From Bdellovibrionaceae bacterium UBA3535 (GTDB lineage: Bacteria; Bdellovibrionota; Bdellovibrionia; Bdellovibrionales; UBA840): DNA of 64,000 nucleotides. Position 1 is the stretch's first letter. Each line of letters opens with the position of its first letter. The stretch spans positions 124,001-188,000 of the forward strand of contig DFOS01000024.1 in assembly GCA_002376845.1 (NCBI GenBank), written 5' to 3'. The translations under genes and the position numbers were made by a program. The notes beneath the pieces are model-generated. The model saw only the letters and a list, made by a program, of their open reading frames with translations. It was not told the DNA's origin and did not search any database. This document shows, piece after piece, positions 26,132 through 34,439 of this stretch.

Positions 26132-26665
26132 GTGTCAGAAGAGAATAATAAAGAAGAAGAAAAAAACCACGAAGGCAACGAAGAAGAAACTAGCCATGAG
26201 GAAAAACAAGAACTCAGTCTTGAAGAGCAGCTAGACAAAGCAAAAAAAGATTATTTATATCTTTATGCCGATTTTGAGAACTATCGAAAAAAAGCATTTC
26301 AAGAGCGTTCTGAGCTAGTTAAATATTCCAACGAAAATATTTTAAGAGAATTATTGCAAATCATGGATAATTTTAAGCTCGCTATATCCATGGATGTTAC
26401 TAGTGAAAATTTAAAGAGCTTTGTTGATGGCGTTAATATGATTGCACGAGAGCTAGAAAATATGACCGAGCGTTTTGGGGTATCCAAGATCGTCTCTGAA
26501 GGAAAATTTGATCCGAATTTACATGAAGCCATAAGTACGGAGGCTAGTAATGGCAATGAGGATGGCGATATCTTAAAAGTCTATAAAGAAGGATATAAAT
26601 TGCATGATCGCCTACTGCGCCCTGCTCAAGTTGTCATTGCTAGTGAAGAGGCTAAGGAAAATTAA
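26132..26665 (+). CDS. grpE: Nucleotide exchange factor GrpE
   Basis: GrpE, the ADP-release factor of DnaK. I place the start at GTG 26132, preceded by AAGGAG at 26120-26125, rather than ATG 26102. After an acidic, Glu/Asn/Lys-rich disordered region come the long coiled coil (DYLYLYADFENYRKKAFQERSELV) and the beta-wing end with GKFDPNLHEAIS and KVYKEGYKLHDRLLRPAQVVIA. About 177 residues, usual length. It is three bases upstream of the dnaJ GTG, so the two are one operon; dnaK is not here. Confidence 0.95.
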   Translation: MSEENNKEEEKNHEGNEEETSHEEKQELSLEEQLDKAKKDYLYLYADFENYRKKAFQERSELVKYSNENILRELLQIMDNFKLAISMDVTSENLKSFVDGVNMIARELENMTERFGVSKIVSEGKFDPNLHEAISTEASNGNEDGDILKVYKEGYKLHDRLLRPAQVVIASEEAKEN

Positions 26666-26667
26666 TT

Positions 26668-27633
26668 GTGGCCAAAGAAGATTACTATAAAATCTTGGGT
26701 GTAGATCGTTCTGCCAGTGCGGACGAACTAAAAAAAGCTTATAGAAAACTAGCCATGCAATACCACCCTGACAAAAACCCCGATGATCCCAATGCAGAAA
26801 GCATGTTCAAAAAGGTTTCGGAAGCTTATGATGTTCTACGCGATCCAGAAAAGCGCAGGCTCTATGACCAATACGGGCACACAAACCCCCAGGCACAGGG
26901 CTTTCAAGGAGATAATCCATTTAAAAATGCTGGTTTTGGACAAGACTTCCAGGGTTTTCATGATTTTTATCAACAGAAAAGCACAGAATCCTTTCAAGAT
27001 CTTTTTCGCGAAATGTTTGGTGATATGTTCGGCCAGCGAGGGCCGCGCAGACAACGCGGTGCAGACTTAAGATACACCATTCATATTAGTTTTGAAGAGG
27101 CCGCTCTCGGCAGTAGCAAAACCATCTCCTTTATGCGCCGTAGAGGGCAAAGAGAAGAGCCTGCAAAACTAGAGGTACAGATACCTGCCGGTGTCAAAAA
27201 CGGCCAACGCTTAAAGCTTAGCGGTGAAGGGGATTCTGGCTTACACGGCGGAAGCGCCGGTGATTTGTATGTAGTCGTACAAATCAAAGATCACCCACTT
27301 TTTCGACGAAACGGCTATGATATTTACTATGATCTACCTATTTCGTATCGACAAGCCTGTTTGGGTGCCGAAATTGAGGTGCCCACACTAACGGGTACAG
27401 CAAAAATAACCATACCCAAAGGAACTACCAGCGGTAGAAACTTACGCCTAAAAGGCAAGGGTTTTCCCAGGATCCATGGCAACAACGCGGGTGATCTATA
27501 TATCAAGGTATTGGTAGACGTACCTGAGAAATTGTCCACCAAGGCAAAGGAGCTTCTAAAATCTCTAGATGAAGAATTGGGCACGGGTCCAAACCAAAAA
27601 AAGTTTCTAGAATTGACCCAAAAATTCAAGTAA
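26668..27633 (+). CDS. DnaJ-type co-chaperone without zinc finger (CbpA-like)
   Basis: A 321-residue class B J-protein. The J domain (residues 1-70) has YHPDKNPDDP with the HPD that stimulates DnaK, followed by a Gly/Phe-rich linker (GFGQDFQGFHDFYQQ) and two C-terminal client-binding domains (PAGVKNGQRLKLSGEGD, KGTTSGRNLRLKGKGFP). There is no CxxCxGxG zinc finger, so it is CbpA-like rather than full DnaJ. GTG start directly after grpE. Being next to grpE it may act as the main DnaK partner, unless a classical dnaJ is elsewhere. Confidence 0.93.
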   Translation: MAKEDYYKILGVDRSASADELKKAYRKLAMQYHPDKNPDDPNAESMFKKVSEAYDVLRDPEKRRLYDQYGHTNPQAQGFQGDNPFKNAGFGQDFQGFHDFYQQKSTESFQDLFREMFGDMFGQRGPRRQRGADLRYTIHISFEEAALGSSKTISFMRRRGQREEPAKLEVQIPAGVKNGQRLKLSGEGDSGLHGGSAGDLYVVVQIKDHPLFRRNGYDIYYDLPISYRQACLGAEIEVPTLTGTAKITIPKGTTSGRNLRLKGKGFPRIHGNNAGDLYIKVLVDVPEKLSTKAKELLKSLDEELGTGPNQKKFLELTQKFK

Positions 27634-27642
27634 TGTGGGATT

Positions 27643-29589
27643 ATGCTTCGAAGTCTACCATATGTCTTAATTTGCTTAATATTGCTGTCGTGTTCTACGA
27701 CAAAAAAGATACGAAAATCCGAGCCTGTTCCCGCTACGCCTCAAGTTAAGGAAGTCTTTCAAAGGGCTCAAAGCAGTTATGCCAGTGGCAATTACGAGAA
27801 AGCACAGCAAGACTTTAAATACATCATCCAAAACTTTCCGAACATGGCTTATGCCAATGAATCCCTTTTTAGCTTAGGACTGATTTATGAAAAGCAAAAC
27901 AAAGCCAAACAAGCCTTCGAAGCCTATATTTCTATAGTTCAATCCCCTTATTTTTCCGGCAAGGAGTTTAGCGCACGAATTAAAGTAGCAGAATTACTAA
28001 TCGCGGAAGAAAAATACGATGAGGCGCTCAGTTACCTAGATTCTGTTACTAGAACCGATCAGGTTAAAAAACCGCTACTAGAAAAAGCACATTTGCTTCG
28101 AATTGATATCTTTCAATACAAGCAGCAAGACATACAAACCTTGGAAACCTTAATCGAGCTGAGTCAAATCACGGAAAAGCAGGCAAGCAAAGAGGCATAT
28201 CGTATGCGCGCTCTAGATATTGTTAATTCCAATTTAACCAAAGAGGAGTTAATGCAAATTGTCGGCAACCGCGACTTTGACTTTGTTAGGTCTGCCGCCT
28301 TCTACCAGTTAGGTAAGATGTTTTTTGAACAAAAAGAGTTTTCTCGGGCCTCAAGCTATTTGTCTAGTGCGATTTCTGTTAACAGCAAATCAAAGTATGC
28401 AGAATTGGCTCAACATATTTTAGATCAAATTCGTGCTCGCTCTCGAACAGAACCCTATACAATCGGAGCTGTACTACCATTAAGCGGCAAACTTGCCCCT
28501 ATTGGTGAAAGAAGTCTTCGAGGCATTCAATTGGGCTTGGGTATATTTGACAAAGATCGCTCTCGCTTTACCTTGTCTGTAATAGACAGTGAATCCAATG
28601 CCGACTCCGCTAGAGCCGCTGTGGAAAAACTTGTAATTGAAGACAACGTCATTGCCATAGTAGGAAGTCTTCTTAGCAAAACAGCTACTGAAGTTGCAAC
28701 AAAGGCCAATGATTTAGGTGTTCCCTCTTTTGCTCTTTCTCAAAAAGATGGTTTGCATGAAATCGGCGACAATGTGTTTCGCCACGCACTAACCTCTAAA
28801 ATGCAGGTAGAAGCCATTGTTACTACCGCCATGCAGGACTTGAAAATGCGTCGCTTTGCCATTTTATATCCTGAAGACCCTTACGGAAAGGAATTCGCCA
28901 ATCTTTTTTGGGATGAAGTGGAAAGACAAGGGGGCGAAATCAATGCTGTAGAAAAATATGAATCTGGCGAAACAGATTTTAAGACATCCATACGTAAATT
29001 GGTTGGAACTTACTACAAAGAAGCCCGGCAAGACGAGTTCGATCTCAGGTTAGCTGAGTGGAAAGAGAAAAACCCCAACAGTCGCCGCAACCCCCCTTCA
29101 GATTTACTCCCACCGATTGTTGATTTCGATGCAATATTCATCCCTGATAGCTCTCGAGCAATCGGCCAAATCGCGCCAATGCTTGATTACAACGATGTAG
29201 ATGGGGTTCGTCTATTAGGAACCAACCTATGGAACACACGCTCCTTTTTAAATAGGATCGGTAAATACGGCAAGCAGACTCTGTTTGTTGATACTTACAG
29301 TGAAAACCAGGATACTAAAAGCATCCAAGCCTTTAATCAAAAGTATGAACAAGTATATGGACAAAAGCCCGACTCCCTAGTCATACAATCCTACGAAGCA
29401 GCAAAAATACTTCGCTACTTAATTGAAAACGGGGCAAGAAGTCGAGAGCGCTTGCAATCAAAGTTACTCGAAATAAAAGGTTTTCCCGGCGTAACGGGAA
29501 AACTCGATATGAGTTCAAATAGGGAAATCAACAAACCTGTGCGCAGCCTCAGCGTTACGGCAGGTAGCATTAGCCCCCTAGAGCTATAA
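27643..29589 (+). CDS. Lipoprotein with TPR and periplasmic binding domains (LppC/LpoA-like)
   Basis: A 648-residue lipoprotein. The signal MLRSLPYVLICLILLSC ends in a lipobox, Cys17. Residues 35-265 are TPR-like repeats of the YfiO/Bam-D type (SYASGNYEKAQQDFKYII, ...AFEAYISIVQSPYF). Residues from about 270 are a type I periplasmic binding fold (IGAVLPLSGKLAPIGERSLRGIQLG, FAILYPEDPYGKEFANLFWDEV), as in LpoA, the outer-membrane activator of penicillin-binding protein 1A, and in ABC branched-chain amino acid receptors. The arrangement is common in deltaproteobacteria as a PBP activator. Follows dnaJ by nine bases. Confidence 0.85.
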   Translation: MLRSLPYVLICLILLSCSTTKKIRKSEPVPATPQVKEVFQRAQSSYASGNYEKAQQDFKYIIQNFPNMAYANESLFSLGLIYEKQNKAKQAFEAYISIVQSPYFSGKEFSARIKVAELLIAEEKYDEALSYLDSVTRTDQVKKPLLEKAHLLRIDIFQYKQQDIQTLETLIELSQITEKQASKEAYRMRALDIVNSNLTKEELMQIVGNRDFDFVRSAAFYQLGKMFFEQKEFSRASSYLSSAISVNSKSKYAELAQHILDQIRARSRTEPYTIGAVLPLSGKLAPIGERSLRGIQLGLGIFDKDRSRFTLSVIDSESNADSARAAVEKLVIEDNVIAIVGSLLSKTATEVATKANDLGVPSFALSQKDGLHEIGDNVFRHALTSKMQVEAIVTTAMQDLKMRRFAILYPEDPYGKEFANLFWDEVERQGGEINAVEKYESGETDFKTSIRKLVGTYYKEARQDEFDLRLAEWKEKNPNSRRNPPSDLLPPIVDFDAIFIPDSSRAIGQIAPMLDYNDVDGVRLLGTNLWNTRSFLNRIGKYGKQTLFVDTYSENQDTKSIQAFNQKYEQVYGQKPDSLVIQSYEAAKILRYLIENGARSRERLQSKLLEIKGFPGVTGKLDMSSNREINKPVRSLSVTAGSISPLEL

Positions 29590-29665
29590 ACAGTTCTTAT
29601 ACTAGATAAAATATTTTTATTCCTACTATATTTAACCCCTTTCTTTGGTCCTGTGTCATAAGCAT

Positions 29666-29683
29666 ATCTCCTATTACGGAGAT
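29666..29683. repeat. Hairpin-forming repeat in the leader of the DksA-like gene
   Basis: ATCTCC (29666-29671) and GGAGAT (29678-29683) form a perfect six-base stem with a six-base loop, ending eight bases before the GGAGGG ribosome-binding site at 29691. It could modulate translation or bind a protein. No T-tract follows, so it is not a terminator. Confidence 0.4.
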
Positions 29684-29699
29684 TTACGATGGAGGGTAA

Positions 29700-30062
29700 A
29701 TGCATAGCAAAGAAATTCTGATACAGGCGAAAAACAAATTACTAGAAAAAAAAGCGGAATTGCTACAACAAAAATTTACTACCTTGCAGAATATTAAAGA
29801 GCTTGATGTTAGCGGCGATGAAACCGATCAAAGTGTTAGAAATATTCATGAAATTCAAAGTATTGGTTTTAATGAGCGCTGTCGCATGCAACTAATGGAA
29901 ATTGAGTCGGCACTAGCTAGAATTACAGAAGGAAGCTTTGGCATCTGCGAAGTAACAGGTGACTTGATTGAAGAACAACGACTGTTAGCCATACCCTGGA
30001 CTAGACTAAGTATTGAAGGGGCTGAATACAGAGAAAGTCTAGAAAAAAAATATGCGCGCTAG
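29700..30062 (+). CDS. DksA/TraR-like protein lacking three of four zinc cysteines
   Basis: A 120-residue DksA/TraR family protein. The N-terminal coiled coil carries the tip sequence GDETDQSVRN, which preserves the two Asp of the DksA tip DxxDxA that reach the RNA polymerase secondary channel. In the C-terminal region GICEVTGDLIEEQRLLAIPWTRLSIEG the fold's pattern is clear, but of the four zinc Cys only Cys83 remains; the others are Thr86, Ser104 and Gly107. So it is probably a metal-free variant regulator of transcription initiation. GGAGGG precedes the ATG. A strong palindromic terminator overlaps its stop. Confidence 0.85.
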   Translation: MHSKEILIQAKNKLLEKKAELLQQKFTTLQNIKELDVSGDETDQSVRNIHEIQSIGFNERCRMQLMEIESALARITEGSFGICEVTGDLIEEQRLLAIPWTRLSIEGAEYRESLEKKYAR

Positions 30063-30098
30063 TACTAGCGCGCACCTAGGTTTAGTTTTTTTATATTT
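30054..30098 (+). terminator. Palindromic terminator after the DksA-like gene
   Basis: GCGCGCTAGTACTAGCGCGC (30054-30073) is a perfect 20-base palindrome that includes the DksA-like TAG stop. It is followed, after ACCTAGG, by TTTAGTTTTTTTATATTT. The GC-rich stem and the T-rich run mark an intrinsic terminator, though the short gap before the Ts is not ideal; a protein-binding palindrome is an alternative. Confidence 0.7.
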
Positions 30099-30186
30099 GA
30101 AAAATAGACCATCAAAAATTTAAGAGCTTAAAAAGATCTCCGAATAGATAAGTACGAAACTATTTGCAGCGATAGCTGGAGGTCGC

Positions 30187-32604
30187 ATGAGCTTTAACGA
30201 AAACAACGTCGAAATTCCTGAAACGCTTCCGATGATACCTGTTCGTGATCTGGTTGTATTTCCTTATATGATATTGCCTTTATTTGTTGGCAGAGAGTCT
30301 TCAATCAAAGCAGTAGAAACTGCTTTGGCAAATAATCGTATGATATTTTTGTCTTCTCAGAAAGAATTCAACGAAGAAAACCCAACTCCAGATACTATAT
30401 ATGATGTAGGTACAGCGGCTATGATTATGCGCATGCGCAAGCTTGCCGATGGCCGAGTAAAAATACTAGTACAAGGTGTAGCAAAAGCCCGCATCACTCA
30501 ATATGTTAGCCATGGCGATGCTTTTGAGGTGAAAGTAGATAAAATTGATGACCCGCAAGCTAGCATGAACCTTGAAGTAGAAGCAATGATGAGAAATACA
30601 AAGGAGATGATTGAAAAATTGATCTCTTATGGAAAAATGCTTACTCCAGATATTCTATTAATATTAGATGACGTTAACGATCCGGCCCGCTTTGCTGATC
30701 TTGTAGCATCAAATCTTGGATTAAAAGTTTCTGATGCTCAGTCTATATTAGAAACCACTGATCCAAAAGAGCGTTTGCATTTAGTTAATGAATTTTTAGT
30801 TAGCGAGTTAGAAATTATGCAAATGCAAAATAAAATTCGCTCCACAGCTAAAGATGAAATGACAAAATCACAAAGAGAGTATTTTCTTCGTGAACAGCTG
30901 CGCGCGATTAAAAATGAATTAGGTGAAGATGAAAAAAAGCAGGATGAATTTGAAGAAATGCGCTCTCGGATTATCGAAGCTGGAATGCCGCATGAAACAG
31001 AAAAAGAAGCCCTAAAACAATTGGCTCGTTTAGAGAAAATGCATCCCGATGCTTCTGAAGCCTCTATGATTCGTACCTATTTAGATAATATGGTGGATCT
31101 TCCTTGGTCTACAAATTCTGAAGACAACTTGGATCTAGAGCATGCAAAGAAGATCCTAGATGAAGACCATTTCGAGCTTTCAAGAGTAAAAGACCGTATA
31201 TTAGAATTCTTAGCTGTTCGACAACTTAAGGCTAACAATTTAAGAGGACCCATTTTATGCTTTGCAGGCCCTCCAGGTGTAGGGAAAACCTCACTTGGAA
31301 AATCCATAGCTCGAGCAATGGGTAGAAACTATCATCGAATTGCGTTGGGCGGTGTAAAAGACGAAGCCGAGATACGCGGTCACAGAAGAACCTACGTAGG
31401 CGCGATGCCAGGAAAAATCATAGCTGCCTTAAAGGCAGTAAAAACCAATAACCCTGTTATCGTATTGGATGAAATCGACAAATTAGGATCGGATTTTCGT
31501 GGAGACCCAAGCGCAGCCATGTTAGAGGTTTTGGATCCTGAGCAAAACCATACATTTCGAGACAACTATTTAAATGTGGATTTTGATTTAAGTAATGTCA
31601 TGTTTCTGGCCACAGCCAATGTTATAGAAAACATTCCACAAGCTCTTAAAGACAGAATGGAAATCATCTCTCTTTCTGGTTACACAGAAGAAGATAAACT
31701 AGAAATTACGAAAAAACATATCATTGCTAGACAGATGGAAGCCAATGGTATTACAGAAGACCACATTGAGTTTACCGATGATGGTATAAGAAGAGTCATT
31801 ACAGGATATACTCGTGAATCAGGCTTAAGAAGTTTAGAGCGAGAAATAGGTAGTGTTTGCCGTAAGATAGCAAAAGATGTCGTTATGGGCTCAAAAGAAA
31901 AAGCTGTAATCACTGCTGAGAAAGTGGATGAATTACTAGGACCCGTTAAATTCATTCGTGATGAGGAAATGCATGATGATTTAGTAGGAATAGTAAACGG
32001 TCTTGCTTGGACAGCGGTTGGTGGAGAAGTCCTTTTTATTGAGGCCATCAAAATGAAAGGCAAAGGCGGATTGGTTCTTACAGGTCAGCTAGGTGATGTT
32101 ATGAAAGAGTCAGCCCAAGCTGCCATGTCCTATGCGAAAAGCCATGCCAAGGCATTGGGAATTTCGGAAGATTTTTTGAAAAACTATGAAATTCACATAC
32201 ATATTCCATCTGGAGCGATTCCTAAAGACGGACCATCAGCAGGAATTACCATTGCTACTGCGCTAATAAGTTTAATGACGGATAGCGAAGTACGCCATGA
32301 TATTGCCATGACTGGTGAATTTACTTTGACTGGGCGCGTACTACCCATTGGTGGTTTAAAAGAGAAGGCTCTAGCCGCACTTCGTTATGGGGTAAAAGAT
32401 GTGATCATTCCATATGCCAACATCAAGGACCTTGCAGATATACCTGAAGACTTTAAAAAACGTTTAAACTTCATACCTGTAAAGCATATTGATGAGGTTT
32501 TGGCTGTGGCACTGAAAAAGGATAACGCTTCGAGGAAGAGCTCAAAGAAATCTTCTTCAAGCTCGTCCAAATCACCAAAGGTGGCACAAAAGGTTACCGC
32601 TTAA
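30187..32604 (+). CDS. lon: ATP-dependent protease Lon
   Basis: An 805-residue Lon protease with the N-terminal substrate domain (PMIPVRDLVVFPYMILPLFV), an AAA+ domain with Walker A GPPGVGKTS and Walker B IVLDEIDKLG, sensor region and the proteolytic domain, whose Ser lies in PKDGPSAGITIA and whose dyad Lys is in PIGGLKEKALAA. The C-terminus adds a Ser/Lys-rich tail (about 25 residues) not usual for Lon. GGAGG precedes the ATG. It degrades misfolded and regulatory proteins in the cytosol. Its stop overlaps the convergent regulator gene by four bases. Confidence 0.97.
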   Translation: MSFNENNVEIPETLPMIPVRDLVVFPYMILPLFVGRESSIKAVETALANNRMIFLSSQKEFNEENPTPDTIYDVGTAAMIMRMRKLADGRVKILVQGVAKARITQYVSHGDAFEVKVDKIDDPQASMNLEVEAMMRNTKEMIEKLISYGKMLTPDILLILDDVNDPARFADLVASNLGLKVSDAQSILETTDPKERLHLVNEFLVSELEIMQMQNKIRSTAKDEMTKSQREYFLREQLRAIKNELGEDEKKQDEFEEMRSRIIEAGMPHETEKEALKQLARLEKMHPDASEASMIRTYLDNMVDLPWSTNSEDNLDLEHAKKILDEDHFELSRVKDRILEFLAVRQLKANNLRGPILCFAGPPGVGKTSLGKSIARAMGRNYHRIALGGVKDEAEIRGHRRTYVGAMPGKIIAALKAVKTNNPVIVLDEIDKLGSDFRGDPSAAMLEVLDPEQNHTFRDNYLNVDFDLSNVMFLATANVIENIPQALKDRMEIISLSGYTEEDKLEITKKHIIARQMEANGITEDHIEFTDDGIRRVITGYTRESGLRSLEREIGSVCRKIAKDVVMGSKEKAVITAEKVDELLGPVKFIRDEEMHDDLVGIVNGLAWTAVGGEVLFIEAIKMKGKGGLVLTGQLGDVMKESAQAAMSYAKSHAKALGISEDFLKNYEIHIHIPSGAIPKDGPSAGITIATALISLMTDSEVRHDIAMTGEFTLTGRVLPIGGLKEKALAALRYGVKDVIIPYANIKDLADIPEDFKKRLNFIPVKHIDEVLAVALKKDNASRKSSKKSSSSSSKSPKVAQKVTA

Positions 32605-33074
32605 TCCGAGTCGCGAAGCTTCATCACTTCGTCTTCCAGTACACGGACTAAGGTCTTAAGATCGGACAGCTCATTATTGAGCTGTATAATTTGTGATTCC
32701 TTTTCTTGAAGAATAAAAGAATAGGCTTTTTTTAATTCATCCAGCATCCGGTTCACCGTTTGAAATACCTCTTGGTAATCCTTAGAGGTGTCCACATCGA
32801 TCTTCGTTTTAGGCATGGAAGGTTCTGCAGATTCAACACTAGACTTAGGTTTGGCCTTTGCTGGGGACTTTGTCTTGGCTTTTTTTGCCGTCGCCTTTTT
32901 GTTTCTTTCCTTTCTTAGAGCCGCCTTGATATCAGAATCTGGCACCAAGTATTTGCCATTATCCATAGTATGATCCATGACGCCACTACGTATTTTTCTT
33001 CTCAATGTAGAAATGCTTACATCATATTTGTTCGAGTATTCTAGTAAGCTAATCCAGGCAGTTTCTTCGGACAT
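32601..33074 (-). CDS. Helix-turn-helix regulator with Lys/Ala linker and C-terminal coiled coil
   Basis: A putative DNA-binding protein of about 157 residues. The start at ATG 33074 has AGAGGGG just upstream; the frame is open a further 24 codons, but that region overlaps the operators. The N-terminal 50 residues (WISLLEYSNKYDVSISTLRR, then GKYLVPDSDIKAAL) look like an excisionase/MerR-type winged helix. A Lys/Ala/Pro-rich linker follows, then a C-terminal coiled coil of about 50 residues (VNRMLDELKKAYSFILQEK), likely for oligomerisation. No known effector domain. The divergent patatin gene and four TGACTAGTCA-type sites upstream suggest autoregulation and control of patatin. The family is not named by me. 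Confidence 0.75.
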   Translation of the reverse strand: MSEETAWISLLEYSNKYDVSISTLRRKIRSGVMDHTMDNGKYLVPDSDIKAALRKERNKKATAKKAKTKSPAKAKPKSSVESAEPSMPKTKIDVDTSKDYQEVFQTVNRMLDELKKAYSFILQEKESQIIQLNNELSDLKTLVRVLEDEVMKLRDSD

Positions 33075-33084
33075 ATCCCCTCTT

Positions 33085-33210
33085 TGACTAGTCATAACAA
33101 GTGAAGTGATCAGATGACTAGTCAAAAATAGCAGCTGCCTATCCATTGCGCAAGGCGTTTGGCCCTAGGACCTATATTTTGACTATTCAACGATCTTGAT
33201 TGCCTAGTCA
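33085..33210. promoter_or_regulatory. Four-site operator array TGACTAGTCA
   Basis: Between the divergent regulator and patatin genes lie two perfect ten-base palindromes TGACTAGTCA (33085-33094 and 33115-33124) and two one-mismatch copies, TGACTATTCA (33180-33189) and TGCCTAGTCA (33201-33210). Start-to-start spacing is 30, 65 and 21 bases, all close to whole helical turns, so bound protein would lie on one face. The last site overlaps the patatin -35. The natural ligand is the helix-turn-helix product at 32601-33074. Confidence 0.7.
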
Positions 33211-33227
33211 AAATCATGCGATATTAT
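33200..33227 (+). promoter_or_regulatory. Candidate leaderless promoter of the patatin gene
   Basis: TTGCCT (33200-33205), then 16 bases, then TATTAT (33222-33227). Transcription would start about seven bases on, at or near the patatin ATG (33234), which has no Shine-Dalgarno sequence. This suggests a leaderless mRNA. Confidence 0.45.
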
Positions 33228-33233
33228 CTATAG

Positions 33234-34439
33234 ATGAAAGTTGGCAATAAACAAAGAGTAGCGCTTTGCCTTGGAGGCGGTGGCATCAAAGCCGCCGCCT
33301 TTCACATTGGGGCCTGTATGGCCTTACAAGAGCGAGGCTTTCAGTTTCTTGGCGGTAGCAAGGAACAGGTCGAGGAAGCTAGAAAGTCCACAGACTCTCC
33401 CTATCCCCCCATTACAACTTATATTGGCTCCAGTGCAGGAGCCATCATTTCCGCCTATTTGGCCTGCGGCTATTCCATATCCACCATCACCAAGTCCTTT
33501 GCCATGGACTCCGAAATGGTCGCCAAAGAAAGCGGCGTAAACAATGGTCATTTGCACCCCTTAACTTATGCCGACATTTTTCAACTAAATGGCTCCAGTT
33601 TGCTGAACTATTTGCCCTCCAACTTCTTAAAAAAACCTGCGATTTTGGGTGGCTTTGAAGCTTTGCTAAAAAGTGGCTTTAAGCTCAATGGCATGTTTCG
33701 CACCAATGGAATAGAAAAATACCTTCGAGAAGAGGTTTTGATAACCAATGATTTTTCTAAATTGGGGGTAGAACTATACGTGATTGCCACACAGCTTAAC
33801 CACCAGCGCAAGGTCATTTTTGGCAATGTCGGTGAGACCAGAAAGCATGAACATGTAAAATGGAGTGGCTACGCCAGTATTTCCGATGCGGTTGCGGCCT
33901 CCACGGCTTTGCCGCCTATATTTGCCCCCTACCCAATCAAAAACTCAAAAGGCAAAGACATTTATTTTTTTGATGGAGAAATTCGGGACACCTTATCCTC
34001 CCATGTTGCCGAGGATACCGATGCAGATCTCGTTTTGGCCTCCTATAGCATTCAACCCTATCACTACACAGAGGAAATGGGCAGTCTGCATAAATATGGT
34101 ATACCTGTAATTATCAACCAAGCTCTTTACCAAGTTGTGCAACAAAAAATATATCGCTTTATAAGAGAGAAACAAAAGTATCGCGAGATAATTAATGATA
34201 TAAATGACTTCTTTGTTGAAAATAATTTACCCAAAGAGCATGCGAAAAAACTTGTAGATTTAATTGCTGCCAAGTTCGAACACAAGAACAATGTGGACTA
34301 CATTTATTTGCACCCAAGCCCTAAAGACTATGAGCTATTCTTTTTAGACCACTTTTCATTAAGCTCTAAAATATTAGGGAAAATAGTAAAAATTGGTTTT
34401 CTTTCGGCCACTCGTTGTTTGCGGGAATATGGACTATAG
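33234..34439 (+). CDS. Patatin-like phospholipase
   Basis: A 401-residue patatin-like acyl hydrolase. The oxyanion loop LCLGGGGIKAAAFHIG is at 11-26; the nucleophile Ser67 lies in YIGSSAGAIISAY (GxSxG) and the dyad Asp in FFDGEIRDTLSSH at about 246. No signal peptide is visible, so it is cytosolic or reaches membranes otherwise. Bacterial patatins release fatty acids from phospholipids; ExoU-like toxins are relatives, but a toxin role is not shown. It starts with no ribosome-binding site. Its end overlaps the convergent nuoN by six bases. The upstream operator array ties it to the neighbouring regulator. Confidence 0.92.
   Translation: MKVGNKQRVALCLGGGGIKAAAFHIGACMALQERGFQFLGGSKEQVEEARKSTDSPYPPITTYIGSSAGAIISAYLACGYSISTITKSFAMDSEMVAKESGVNNGHLHPLTYADIFQLNGSSLLNYLPSNFLKKPAILGGFEALLKSGFKLNGMFRTNGIEKYLREEVLITNDFSKLGVELYVIATQLNHQRKVIFGNVGETRKHEHVKWSGYASISDAVAASTALPPIFAPYPIKNSKGKDIYFFDGEIRDTLSSHVAEDTDADLVLASYSIQPYHYTEEMGSLHKYGIPVIINQALYQVVQQKIYRFIREKQKYREIINDINDFFVENNLPKEHAKKLVDLIAAKFEHKNNVDYIYLHPSPKDYELFFLDHFSLSSKILGKIVKIGFLSATRCLREYGL

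Noticed and set aside
29666..29683. The ATCTCC/GGAGAT stem as a terminator for the preceding lipoprotein gene
   Set aside because: Six pairs only and no T-run after it.
33234..34439. The patatin protein as an ExoU-like secreted toxin
   Set aside because: No secretion signal or chaperone gene is visible; only the general patatin dyad is supported.
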